Source: Cnuella takakiae
Lineage (GTDB): Bacteria; Bacteroidota; Bacteroidia; Chitinophagales; Chitinophagaceae
DNA: 34,151 nucleotides
NCBI RefSeq assembly: GCF_001953305.1
Contig: NZ_MTFE01000010.1
Coordinates: 3,855,458 to 3,889,608 of the forward strand
Direction of reading: 5' to 3'
The translations under genes were made by a program, and so were the position numbers. Below, piece by piece: positions 23,232 through 31,097 of this stretch; positions within the stretch are counted from its first letter, which is position 1; every line of letters begins with the position of its first letter. The notes below the pieces were generated by a model, which searched no databases, was not told the origin of the DNA, and saw nothing but the letters and a program-made list of their open reading frames with translations.

Positions 23232-23882
23232 ATGCCGCTTGTTGCGCCTTCCCTACTCGCCGCCGATTTCCTGCACCTGGCCGATGCCTGCAAAATGGTG
23301 AATGAAAGTGAAGCCGATTGGTTTCACCTGGATGTAATGGACGGAAATTTTGTACCCAATATTTCGTACGGCCAGCCCGTAATTGAGTTCATCAACAAGG
23401 CAGCCACCAAAACCCTCGATGTTCACCTGATGGTGCAACAACCGGAACGCTACGCGGAAGATTTTAAGAAAGCTGGTGCCGACGTTCTCTCTGTTCATTA
23501 CGAAGCTTGCACCCACCTGCACCGAAATGTGCAACAGATAAAATCACTGGGTATGAAAGCAGGCGTGGCGCTCAACCCACACACGCCGGTTGACCTGCTG
23601 GAAGACATCATCGGCGACCTTGACCTGGTGCTCATCATGAGTGTGAACCCCGGTTTTGGTGGTCAGAAATTTATTGAGCGCTCTTTAGAGAAGATCAGCA
23701 CCCTGCGCAGGATGATCGATGATGCTAAGCTGTCTACCTTAATTGAAGTTGATGGCGGCGTAACCATAGAGAATGCCCCTGCATTGGTGCAGGCCGGCGT
23801 AGATGTGCTGGTGGCAGGCAGTACCGTATTCAGGGCTGAAGATCCTTTTGCAGCTATAAAGGCGTTGAAGGCTGCTAAATAA
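23232..23882 (+). CDS. rpe: Ribulose-phosphate 3-epimerase
   Basis: A 216-residue TIM-barrel enzyme that interconverts ribulose 5-phosphate and xylulose 5-phosphate in the pentose phosphate pathway. Metal and catalytic residues are in place: Ser7 in APSLLAADF, HLDVMDGNFVPN (His32, Asp34), DVHLMV (His65), MSVNPGFGGQKF in the catalytic loop, and EVDGGV with the acid/base Asp (about 175). The length is normal. No promoter of the TAnnTTTG type was found in the 215-nt upstream region, which contains a poor copy of the CGTGAAACG word family (about 23050-23070). A 24-bp hairpin begins 12 nt after the stop codon. Confidence 0.98.
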   Translation: MPLVAPSLLAADFLHLADACKMVNESEADWFHLDVMDGNFVPNISYGQPVIEFINKAATKTLDVHLMVQQPERYAEDFKKAGADVLSVHYEACTHLHRNVQQIKSLGMKAGVALNPHTPVDLLEDIIGDLDLVLIMSVNPGFGGQKFIERSLEKISTLRRMIDDAKLSTLIEVDGGVTIENAPALVQAGVDVLVAGSTVFRAEDPFAAIKALKAAK

Positions 23883-23894
23883 TTTTAAACACCT

Positions 23895-23947
23895 AAAGAT
23901 AGTAACACCTGACAGGTTGTAAAAACCTGTCAGGTGTTACTATCTTT
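23895..23947. terminator. Palindromic hairpin 4, 24-bp perfect stem between rpe and the hemerythrin gene
   Basis: Arms 23895-23918 and 23924-23947 pair perfectly over 24 bp around a 5-nt loop. The inner part (CACCTGACAGGTT/AACCTGTCAGGTG) shares the core of the hairpins at 6701, 6742 and 12719. A run of ATCTTTAAAA follows on the plus strand. The right arm overlaps the first two bases of the hemerythrin gene's stop triplet (23946-23948). It probably stops transcription from both sides. Confidence 0.8.
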
Positions 23948-24434
23948 AAAACTTAGGTGCCACCCAAAACGCATCGCGCCAGCCACCACAAGCCGGCATT
24001 TCATCGGCCAGGGCTTCTCCTAAAGCAACCAATTGGACTTTTGTGGCCATTTGTTCTACCAAAGGAAACAACTGCCGTTCTTCAAAGCGAATATGATAGT
24101 TGAGGATCTGCGCCAACCTTTCCAAGCCAGGCAGCGTGGGTTTGCGCATCATTTCGGCAAACTTGTCGGCAATGGCCTCGTGCTCTTCCAACATTTTCTC
24201 AATCATTGGGTGACACTCGCCCAGAATGGGTATCAGTTCGGCTTCCTCTTTTTGAAAGTGAGCTGCAAAATGGCTGGCCCAGCTCCAGGTGCAAAAGCGG
24301 CCCATCCGTTCTTTTGAAATACCCATTTTCAGTCCCTGCCTGATTTTAAACACAAACAACAATCCTTCGTGGTGCTCGCGGCTCAGCGGCGCCAGTTCCT
24401 TGCTACGCTTTATTGGTGTTACTACGGTTGGCAT
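23946..24434 (-). CDS. Hemerythrin (HHE cation-binding) domain protein
   Basis: A 162-residue four-helix protein. Likely di-iron ligands appear in order: LSREHHEGLL (about 17-26), ASHFAAHFQKEEAELIP (about 53-69), MLEEHEAIADKF (about 80-91), and ILNYHIRFEERQLFPLVE (about 109-126). Hemerythrin-like proteins bind or sense O2, NO or iron; the role here is not determined. A C-terminal stretch (about 135-162, with Cys, Trp and Phe) is extra to the domain. The TACCTTTG box ends only 4 nt before the ATG. It is convergent with rpe. Confidence 0.9.
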   Translation of the reverse strand: MPTVVTPIKRSKELAPLSREHHEGLLFVFKIRQGLKMGISKERMGRFCTWSWASHFAAHFQKEEAELIPILGECHPMIEKMLEEHEAIADKFAEMMRKPTLPGLERLAQILNYHIRFEERQLFPLVEQMATKVQLVALGEALADEMPACGGWRDAFWVAPKF

Positions 24435-24438
24435 GCCG

Positions 24439-24446
24439 CAAAGGTA
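24439..24446 (-). promoter_or_regulatory. Promoter of the hemerythrin gene, -7 box TACCTTTG
   Basis: An exact TAnnTTTG match, ending 4 nt before the ATG. It predicts a leaderless mRNA. Confidence 0.6.
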
Positions 24447-24498
24447 CTGTCCGGCTGTCGCTGCATCATGACCGGCATCAATCCCGACCCGATTTAAG

Positions 24499-26910
24499 TC
24501 ATTTTTGGCTTAGAAAGGCAGCATCTGAAGCGGGTAACTGCAGCTTATTTGCGCCCCCTTTAAGTGGATAACGTTTGCCCTGCCATACCAGCACACCGGG
24601 TACACCTTTCGGCAGTTGGATATCGGCCAGCCAGGTGCCACCCGATTGGCGGTAGGCTGCACTGATGGCGCCTGCCGGGTGGGGCATGGTGCCGCTGATT
24701 TCCTTTAGGCTGCCGAGGTGTGGTTCCACTTTTACCCTTCGGAAACCAGGCGCATCGCTATCGATACCCAGCACAATGCGGTACAACTCGATATTGGGAC
24801 TGGAACCCCAGGCATGGCAATCCGACCGGGAGGCACTCACGTCCGACATTTCGGCCCAGGTGGTAAGTCCCATACGGATATTTTCGCGCCACTTGTCCAG
24901 CCAGGTAAGATACCTGTTACCCAACCCGGCCTTTACACCGGCCAGGTGCAGGTAGTATTTAAAATAGATAGAAGCAGCAGCCAGGCTGGTATCAGCCAGC
25001 ATACGGGTGGCCAGCTCCTTCATCCCCGTCTTAGGCGCAATCCCGGATAGGATGGCCAGGGTATTGGCGTGTTGCGAAAATCTGTCCTTTTCTTCCGTAT
25101 CGGCATAAAGCCCACGGGTAGCATCCCAATATTTACGCTGCACGGTTTGCTTCAATTGCGCCGAACGTTTGCGATAGCGGGTAGCCAGCTCTTTTGCACC
25201 CAATGCTTCTTCCAGTTCGGCAGCTACATCATAGGTCCAGGCCAATTGCATATCCAGCACCGAAGAGGTACCGCTTTTACTGAGGGGAGCATTGCCCCTG
25301 GGCCATTGGGGTACCCAATCGGTGAAGATCCAGTAGGGCACATTTTTCAAAGACCCATCACCTTGCTGATACTGCTCAAAAAATTGGAGAATGCTGCGTA
25401 CGCCATTGAGCTTTTGCTGCACAAATGCACTGTCGGGGCGATAGCGCCAGTAATCATGGAGCATACCAATGTACCAAAGGGAGAAAGTAGGAATCTGCTG
25501 GTGCAGGTCGGTAGGATACCTACTAAGGGTGATACCTTCTGCAATTCGCGAATGATCCATCAGGTCGAGGGCCTGCTTTACCATTGCATCATCAGCTGTA
25601 TTATACAACGTAACAAGGGCCTGGATACGGGCATCGCCAATATATTGGAGCTGTTCGTAGTATGGGCAGTCCATGTAGGTTTCAACGGCACAGAGTCTTG
25701 CCGTGCGCCAGCCTATGTCCATCAGTTGCGGCAGGTCGGGGTCGTCGCCCTGCACTTGGGCAAGCTTTATAAACGGGTAACCGGTAAAGGTGCCGTATAC
25801 ATCTTCAATCACCAGCGGCTCCTCTTTTGTTTGCACCTCCACCTGTATATAGCGGTAGGTGCGCCACCACAAGGCGGTGTACTGCTGTCCCTGCGCTCCG
25901 CTGGAAATGATGCTGTCTTTTTTGCCTACAAATACTTTCCCGTCCACCTCGTTGCGGTTGCCTTTGTTTCGGTAGGCCCAAATGGAAGTTGCATTTTGAG
26001 GCTTTGCATAAAGCCCCTCGGCGTAAGCCATGCCGATACTGGCACCCTTGCCCCCGCTGAACACCAGCGAAGGATAGGCATTGGTCAAAGTGCCATTGTC
26101 CAGCAACAGTATGGCGCTTGTATTTGCAGGAATGGTAGCCGTTCCTTTTTGGGCAGGAAAATTACCGGAAATGGTGGTGCTATCGCTCCTGCGCAGGGCA
26201 GCCAGCCGCTGGGTACTCATTTCCATTTGCGGGATGGGTGAAGGCACCAGCATCCAGCCCCGGGCATCCATGGACGCACCCTTCGTCAGGCCCTTCCAGA
26301 TATTGCGGGCAGGCGCCCACCCTACATCGGAATAACCGGGCTGCTCCCAGTTGCTGATGTAACGGTCCATCTGAACCTGTTCGGCGGGACCGGCTACATA
26401 ATAACCCGGAACAGAAACCCGGCGTGGTGCGTAGCTGCTATCCCTGGTGGCCCGCCAGGTGGTGTCGGTATTTACAACTGCATGCAAGGTGTCGTTTGCC
26501 TGCAGGATAAAACCGGTTCGGTAAGAAATCTGTGCTTCCGGCTTTTGCGGACCATCGTTCCACACCACGGCAGCCAGCACATTGTTGCCTGCCTTCAGGT
26601 ATGGAGCGAGGTCAACGGTTTCGAAATTCCAGAAATAGAGGTCCCCCCGGGCTGGCCCAAGTGAAACCAATTGGCCGTTTGCATAAAGTTTATACCGGTT
26701 GTCGCCCGACACATGCACTGCGAACTTTGCCGGCTTATTGGGCAGGGAAAATGTCTTGCGGAATTTGTAAACCCCATAAGCCTTGGGGTCGGTACTCTGG
26801 GCTTCAATCCAGGAGGCATTCCAGGGTTTAAGCCACAGATGATCGGGCAGACCCTGGGCACACAAAAACCTGCTTAGGAACAGTAAGGTGATTAAGGTTA
26901 AGTACTTCAT
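24499..26910 (-). CDS. Secreted GH78-like alpha-L-rhamnosidase family protein (divergent)
   Basis: An 803-residue protein with a signal peptide (about 1-19). The layout is beta-sandwich domains in the N-terminal half (including a galactose-binding-like FAVHVSGDNRYKLYANGQ block about 64-81), a six-hairpin catalytic domain in the middle, and a C-terminal beta domain. The GH78 acid cluster is present in a changed form: DCPYYEQLQYIGD at 414-426, keeping the Asp, Glu and Asp at the same spacing as DCPxRExxGWTGD but with most other residues different. Later blocks IFTDWVPQW, TYDVAAELEEALG and NTLAILSGI also fit the family. It probably removes a terminal rhamnose or a related sugar, with a substrate distinct from its neighbour's. 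It follows the other GH78 gene on the same strand after 227 nt. Confidence 0.85.
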   Translation of the reverse strand: MKYLTLITLLFLSRFLCAQGLPDHLWLKPWNASWIEAQSTDPKAYGVYKFRKTFSLPNKPAKFAVHVSGDNRYKLYANGQLVSLGPARGDLYFWNFETVDLAPYLKAGNNVLAAVVWNDGPQKPEAQISYRTGFILQANDTLHAVVNTDTTWRATRDSSYAPRRVSVPGYYVAGPAEQVQMDRYISNWEQPGYSDVGWAPARNIWKGLTKGASMDARGWMLVPSPIPQMEMSTQRLAALRRSDSTTISGNFPAQKGTATIPANTSAILLLDNGTLTNAYPSLVFSGGKGASIGMAYAEGLYAKPQNATSIWAYRNKGNRNEVDGKVFVGKKDSIISSGAQGQQYTALWWRTYRYIQVEVQTKEEPLVIEDVYGTFTGYPFIKLAQVQGDDPDLPQLMDIGWRTARLCAVETYMDCPYYEQLQYIGDARIQALVTLYNTADDAMVKQALDLMDHSRIAEGITLSRYPTDLHQQIPTFSLWYIGMLHDYWRYRPDSAFVQQKLNGVRSILQFFEQYQQGDGSLKNVPYWIFTDWVPQWPRGNAPLSKSGTSSVLDMQLAWTYDVAAELEEALGAKELATRYRKRSAQLKQTVQRKYWDATRGLYADTEEKDRFSQHANTLAILSGIAPKTGMKELATRMLADTSLAAASIYFKYYLHLAGVKAGLGNRYLTWLDKWRENIRMGLTTWAEMSDVSASRSDCHAWGSSPNIELYRIVLGIDSDAPGFRRVKVEPHLGSLKEISGTMPHPAGAISAAYRQSGGTWLADIQLPKGVPGVLVWQGKRYPLKGGANKLQLPASDAAFLSQK

Positions 26911-26936
26911 GGTTTTGCCGGAAGGGATTGACAAAG

Positions 26937-27124
26937 TTCTCACAGATGCCACAGATAACACGGATGATTGCCTACATACAGGACCCGGGAAAACATCCGC
27001 CAAACCTGCCTATCAATTATCTTTCACACAAACTAAAATAAGTAGCGAGGCGGGATTATTTCTCAAAGATGACAGAGATAAACTGGTGATTGTTTTCAAG
27101 AAAGATCTGTGTTATCTGTGAGAA
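26937..27124. repeat. Inverted repeat pair (TTCTCACAGAT family) between the two GH78 genes
   Basis: TTCTCACAGAT begins at 26937 and is matched by ATCTGTGAGAA at 27114-27124. CACAGATAACAC at about 26950-26961 is matched by the neighbouring GTGTTATCTGTG at 27109-27120. The right copy ends 13 nt before the stop codon triplet of the upstream gene (27138) and the left copy lies 27 nt upstream of the ATG of the next gene. Confidence 0.7.
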
Positions 27125-27137
27125 TCAAACGCAGTGT

Positions 27138-29864
27138 TTAATTGCTAGCCTTTGTGGTGGCATTGGCAGGAAGTGGTGCACTAAACTGGTACTTGCCCGA
27201 GCCTACCTGCAATTCAACATACCCGTTGGAGCTGCCTCTTACTTCGATGTCTTTGGCGCCTGTTACCATCACCCCGTTTTCTTTTACTTCACCTGCCGTT
27301 GCCGCAGGCACAAATACCGATGCCCTGGTATTGGCGGGTACCTGAACTTCCAGCAGGAAGTTGCCGGCTTCTTTTTTCCAACCTGCCGCCACAGTACCAT
27401 AATAGGTATCCATCCGGGCACTGGCATGTGTAAAGCTGCCGCCGGGCAGGGGTTTTACCCGTATGTGTTTGTAACCGGGACCGTCCTCGTAAGTATCAAG
27501 GCCCACCATGGTGCGGTACATCCAATCGCCGATGGCGCCATAAGCATAGTGGTTGAAGGAGTTCATGCCGGGTGTTTGGAAACTGCTGTCCGGCTTTTGT
27601 CCATCCCAACGCTCCCAGATGGTGGTAGCACCCATCTTCACCGGGTAGAGCCAGGAGGGATATTGCTCGCGTTGCAGGAGGTTGTAAGCCTGGTCGGTAA
27701 ATCCAAACCGCGACAATACCTCGCAGAGGTAAGGCGTACCCAGGAAGCCGGTAGTGAGGTGCCCATAACTTTTTACATTATCTGCCAACCGTTGGGCAGT
27801 AGCGGCACGCAACTCTTCGGGCAGCATGTCAAAATGCAAGGCCAGCACATAGGCCGTTTGCGTACCCGATACCAGCCGGCCGGAAGCACTCATGTACTCT
27901 TTCCGGAAAGCATCTTTGATGTTTTGGAGTAGGCTGGTATAAGCCGCCGCTTCATCCTGTTTGCCCAACACTGTAGCAGCATTGATCAGCAGCTGGGTGG
28001 AATGGGCGTAAAAGCACTGTGCAATCAGGTATTTGTCGGTTACCGCGGCCCGGCCATCGTTGTCATCATCGGGTCGGTAAAACAGCCAGTCGCCGAAATG
28101 AAAACCGGTATTCCAAAGATTGTCCTTGCTTTTGCCCCGCATAAATTCCACCCATGCTTTCATACTGTTGTACTGGGCTGCCAGCACACCCGTATCGCCG
28201 TAATGGAGGTAGAGGTTCCAGGGCACAACGGTGGCCACATCAGCCCAGCCCGCCGAGCCCAGGGCACCGGCACCAATCACATTGGGTACTACAAAAGGCA
28301 CACTGCCAGCCACCTGATCGGCCTCCACATCCTTGAGCCACTTGGTAAAAAAGGGATGCACATTCATGTTGAACATGGCCGTCCGGCTGAACACCTGCGC
28401 ATCGCCGGTCCAGCCCAGGCGCTCATCGCGCTGGGGGCAATCGGTGGGCACGTCCAGGAAATTGCCTTTTTGTCCCCATTGAATATTTTGCTGCAGCTGG
28501 TTCACCAGGCTATTGGAAGAAGTGAAGGTGCCTGTGGGTGCCATGTCGGAATAGAGCACCACGGCCTTGAAGTTCTCCGGTTTCAGCTCACCGGGATAAC
28601 CCTCTACTCTGAGGTAACGGAAGCCATGCCAGGTAAAGGTGGGCTCGTAGGTTTCCACACCATTGCCCCGCAGGATAAAGGTGTCGCGGGCATGTGCGGC
28701 CCGCAGGTTGGTGGTGTAAAAATTACCGGTCTTGTCCAGTATTTCGGCATGCGATAAAACGATCTGGTCGCCACTTTTGCCGCTTGCTTTAAGTTGAACC
28801 CAGCCTACAAGGTTTTGCCCGAAATCAATCACCTTTTCACCGGAGGGCGTGGTAAAAATGCGCTGGGGTGCAAACACTTCTTTTTTGCGCACCGGCTCGT
28901 TGTAGGTAGCCACCAGCACATCTTTGCTGTGGTTGCCCACCTTTACACCACTCCAATCGGCATCCTTAAAACCGGGAAGGCTCCAACCTTCTTTTGCCAT
29001 TCGGTTGTCTACCTTTTCACCATTATAGATCTCCGCATAGCGGATGGCGCCGGTACTGGACTTCCAGGTATCATCCGTGACTATTGTTTCAGTACTGCCG
29101 TCGGCATAGCGGATATCCAATTGCATCAGCAGGGCGATGTCTTTGCCGTACACATTACTGTTGTTGGAAAAACCAATGATGCCACGGTACCAACCGCTTC
29201 CAAGGGAAACGCCGATGGCGTTGCGGCCCTGTTGCAAAAGCGAGGTGACATCATACACCTGGTATTGCAACCTTTTTTGGTAGGCCGTCCATCCCGGCGT
29301 GAGGTAAGCATCTCCTACCCGCTTGCCATTGATCTGCGCATCGTACATACCGTGCGCCGTGATATAGGCGGTGGCCCGGGCTATCTTTTTGCCGGTGCTG
29401 AATTCCTTGCGCATCAGCGGGCTTGGCCGGGAAGGTTCTTCTGCAAAGCCGGGCTCTATCCATTGTGCCTTCCAGTCGGCAGGCTGAAGCAGGCCCATTT
29501 GCCACAGGGCCGGCTGGCTCCAGGCCGAGGCTTTGCCGCTATTGTCCCAAACCCTTACCTGCCAGCGGTAGGCTTTACCCGATTCCAGGGCGGGCCCCCG
29601 GTAGGGCACCAGCACACTTTGCAGGGAGGCTATTTTACCGGTGCTCCATACTTTACCACCGCCATCTTCCAGTACCTGGAGTTCATAAGCGGTTTGCAGC
29701 ACATTGCGCTTGTCGCTCACAAGCTGCCAGGTAAAGCGGGGCTGGCGTACATCTAATCCAACAGGATGGGGTTGGTTTTCGGTAAGCAGGCGGCCGGTTG
29801 CAACCTGTGCCGTCGCGCACATGGAAAGGGCCAGCCCAAGTGGGAGCAGGAAGATTTTTTTCAT
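27138..29864 (-). CDS. Secreted GH78 alpha-L-rhamnosidase
   Basis: A 908-residue protein with a signal peptide (about 1-20, SMCATAQ). Order: N-terminal fibronectin-III-like domain (about 21-125), two beta domains including the rhamnosidase N-terminal carbohydrate-binding region with the AYITAHGMYDAQINGKRVGD block (166-185), the six-hairpin catalytic domain, and a C-terminal beta domain. The hallmark DCPQRDERLGWTGD is at 475-488 and holds the general-acid Glu cluster; KMGATTIWERWDG and NHYAYGAIGDWMY follow later and are also family hallmarks. Enzymes of this type release terminal alpha-L-rhamnose from plant or microbial polysaccharides and glycosides. The ATG at 29864 is set by the signal peptide. 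No SusC/SusD pair is in the window. Confidence 0.95.
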   Translation of the reverse strand: MKKIFLLPLGLALSMCATAQVATGRLLTENQPHPVGLDVRQPRFTWQLVSDKRNVLQTAYELQVLEDGGGKVWSTGKIASLQSVLVPYRGPALESGKAYRWQVRVWDNSGKASAWSQPALWQMGLLQPADWKAQWIEPGFAEEPSRPSPLMRKEFSTGKKIARATAYITAHGMYDAQINGKRVGDAYLTPGWTAYQKRLQYQVYDVTSLLQQGRNAIGVSLGSGWYRGIIGFSNNSNVYGKDIALLMQLDIRYADGSTETIVTDDTWKSSTGAIRYAEIYNGEKVDNRMAKEGWSLPGFKDADWSGVKVGNHSKDVLVATYNEPVRKKEVFAPQRIFTTPSGEKVIDFGQNLVGWVQLKASGKSGDQIVLSHAEILDKTGNFYTTNLRAAHARDTFILRGNGVETYEPTFTWHGFRYLRVEGYPGELKPENFKAVVLYSDMAPTGTFTSSNSLVNQLQQNIQWGQKGNFLDVPTDCPQRDERLGWTGDAQVFSRTAMFNMNVHPFFTKWLKDVEADQVAGSVPFVVPNVIGAGALGSAGWADVATVVPWNLYLHYGDTGVLAAQYNSMKAWVEFMRGKSKDNLWNTGFHFGDWLFYRPDDDNDGRAAVTDKYLIAQCFYAHSTQLLINAATVLGKQDEAAAYTSLLQNIKDAFRKEYMSASGRLVSGTQTAYVLALHFDMLPEELRAATAQRLADNVKSYGHLTTGFLGTPYLCEVLSRFGFTDQAYNLLQREQYPSWLYPVKMGATTIWERWDGQKPDSSFQTPGMNSFNHYAYGAIGDWMYRTMVGLDTYEDGPGYKHIRVKPLPGGSFTHASARMDTYYGTVAAGWKKEAGNFLLEVQVPANTRASVFVPAATAGEVKENGVMVTGAKDIEVRGSSNGYVELQVGSGKYQFSAPLPANATTKASN

Positions 29865-30118
29865 GGCAAATAATCGTGGAGTGTACAGTTGCATGAATAT
29901 AAGCATCTATTTGCGGGCTGCCATGATGCACTGTGATGGTTGAAAACTCAAAGCCAGGAGGTGCTTTTGCCCCTGCATGTTCCCGCGTTGATAAGTTCAG
30001 GCTACTCCATCAATGCTAGGAGTACAGAGTACCAATACCTACCACCCCGTAAAACAATGCATGCCCGGTGCGGCTTATACTTCCTATTAATCCTTTACAA
30101 ATCCTACTTATCACGGGT

Positions 30119-30126
30119 TACTTTTG
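30119..30126 (+). promoter_or_regulatory. Promoter of the MOSC gene, -7 box TACTTTTG
   Basis: An exact TAnnTTTG match ending 4 nt before the ATG at 30131. It predicts a leaderless mRNA. Confidence 0.6.
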
Positions 30127-30130
30127 CCCC

Positions 30131-30925
30131 ATGCTCCAAGTAAGTGCCCTTTATATTTACCCCATCAAATCCTTGGGTGGTTTCGCAGTAGACCAGGCCC
30201 TTGTAACAGATCGTGGTCTGCAGCACGACCGGCGTTGGATGCTGGTGGATAAAGCCGGAAACTTCTTGTCGCAACGCAGCCTGCCCGCAATGGCGCTGTT
30301 GCAAACAGCACTTACCGGTGGTGGCATACAGGTTACCCACAAGCAAAGCAAAGCACAAATCCTCTTGCCTTTTGTACCACAAACAAACAACACCCTTGCA
30401 GTAACTGTTTGGGATAACCGCTGCATAGGAATTGAAGTAAGCCCGGAGGCAAGCACCTGGTTTTCGGAACAGCTAGCGCTGGAATGCCGCCTGGTGTATA
30501 TGCCCGATGAAGCACCCATAGCCGTTGAAACGGCGTATGCACACAACGGGGAGGTCACTTCTTTTTCCGACGGTTACCCTTTCCTGCTCATAAGCCAGGC
30601 CTCACTTGACGACCTCAATAACCGCCTGGAACAACCAGTGCCCATGAACCGGTTCCGGCCCAACATCGTGGTGAGCGGCAGCGAGCCCTATGCGGAAGAT
30701 GGCTGGCAGCATTTTCAGATCAATGGCCTCAACTTTTTTGGCGTAAAACTTTGCGGACGCTGCGTGGTTACCACCATCAACCAGGACAACCTGGCCATGA
30801 GCAAGGAACCATTGAAGACCCTGTCCACCTACCGGCAGGCAGGCAACAAGATCATGTTTGGCCAGAACCTGTTACACAGCGGAAGCGGCACCATCGCCGT
30901 AGGGCAGGAAGTTTCCATTTTATAG
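30131..30925 (+). CDS. MOSC domain protein (YcbX/mARC-like molybdenum cofactor enzyme)
   Basis: A 264-residue protein with an N-terminal MOSC_N beta-barrel (IYPIKSLGGFAVDQALVTDRGLQHDRRWMLVD pattern, about 9-40) and a C-terminal MOSC domain. The molybdenum ligand Cys is expected in KLCGRCVVTTINQD (206-219), with the Cys at 211 in the position used by YcbX and mARC enzymes. Those reduce N-hydroxylated compounds; the substrate here is unknown. No ferredoxin domain is fused, in contrast to E. coli YcbX, so electrons must come from a separate partner. The ATG at 30131 fits the family start; the upstream in-frame ATG at 30068 would overlap the promoter box. Confidence 0.92.
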   Translation: MLQVSALYIYPIKSLGGFAVDQALVTDRGLQHDRRWMLVDKAGNFLSQRSLPAMALLQTALTGGGIQVTHKQSKAQILLPFVPQTNNTLAVTVWDNRCIGIEVSPEASTWFSEQLALECRLVYMPDEAPIAVETAYAHNGEVTSFSDGYPFLLISQASLDDLNNRLEQPVPMNRFRPNIVVSGSEPYAEDGWQHFQINGLNFFGVKLCGRCVVTTINQDNLAMSKEPLKTLSTYRQAGNKIMFGQNLLHSGSGTIAVGQEVSIL

Positions 30926-31097
30926 CTGTATTGAGTTCTTTTCGGGGTTTGCATGCCTCAACCATCTTTTTTCCTTGGCAAGCCTTGTTTCAACCCCTCT
31001 TTTTTGTAATAGCTTAAAAAACAGGGCACTAAACTGAAGCTGCCTTCCTGCCTGATGTCGGTTCGATTCTTGATGCGCCTGCACCAAAGTGCAAACA

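Noticed and set aside
25069-26241. 390-codon open frame on the plus strand inside the GH78 gene
   Set aside because: Antisense to a well supported glycosidase; composition (many His, Ile, Gly) is that of a shadow frame and no motif is seen.
28794-29756. 320-codon plus-strand frame inside the second GH78 gene
   Set aside because: Same reason: antisense to conserved catalytic and binding blocks, no independent evidence.
30926-31097. GGGGTT/AACCCC pair and T-runs after the MOSC gene as a terminator
   Set aside because: The stem is short, the loop is too long, and no T run follows it closely.
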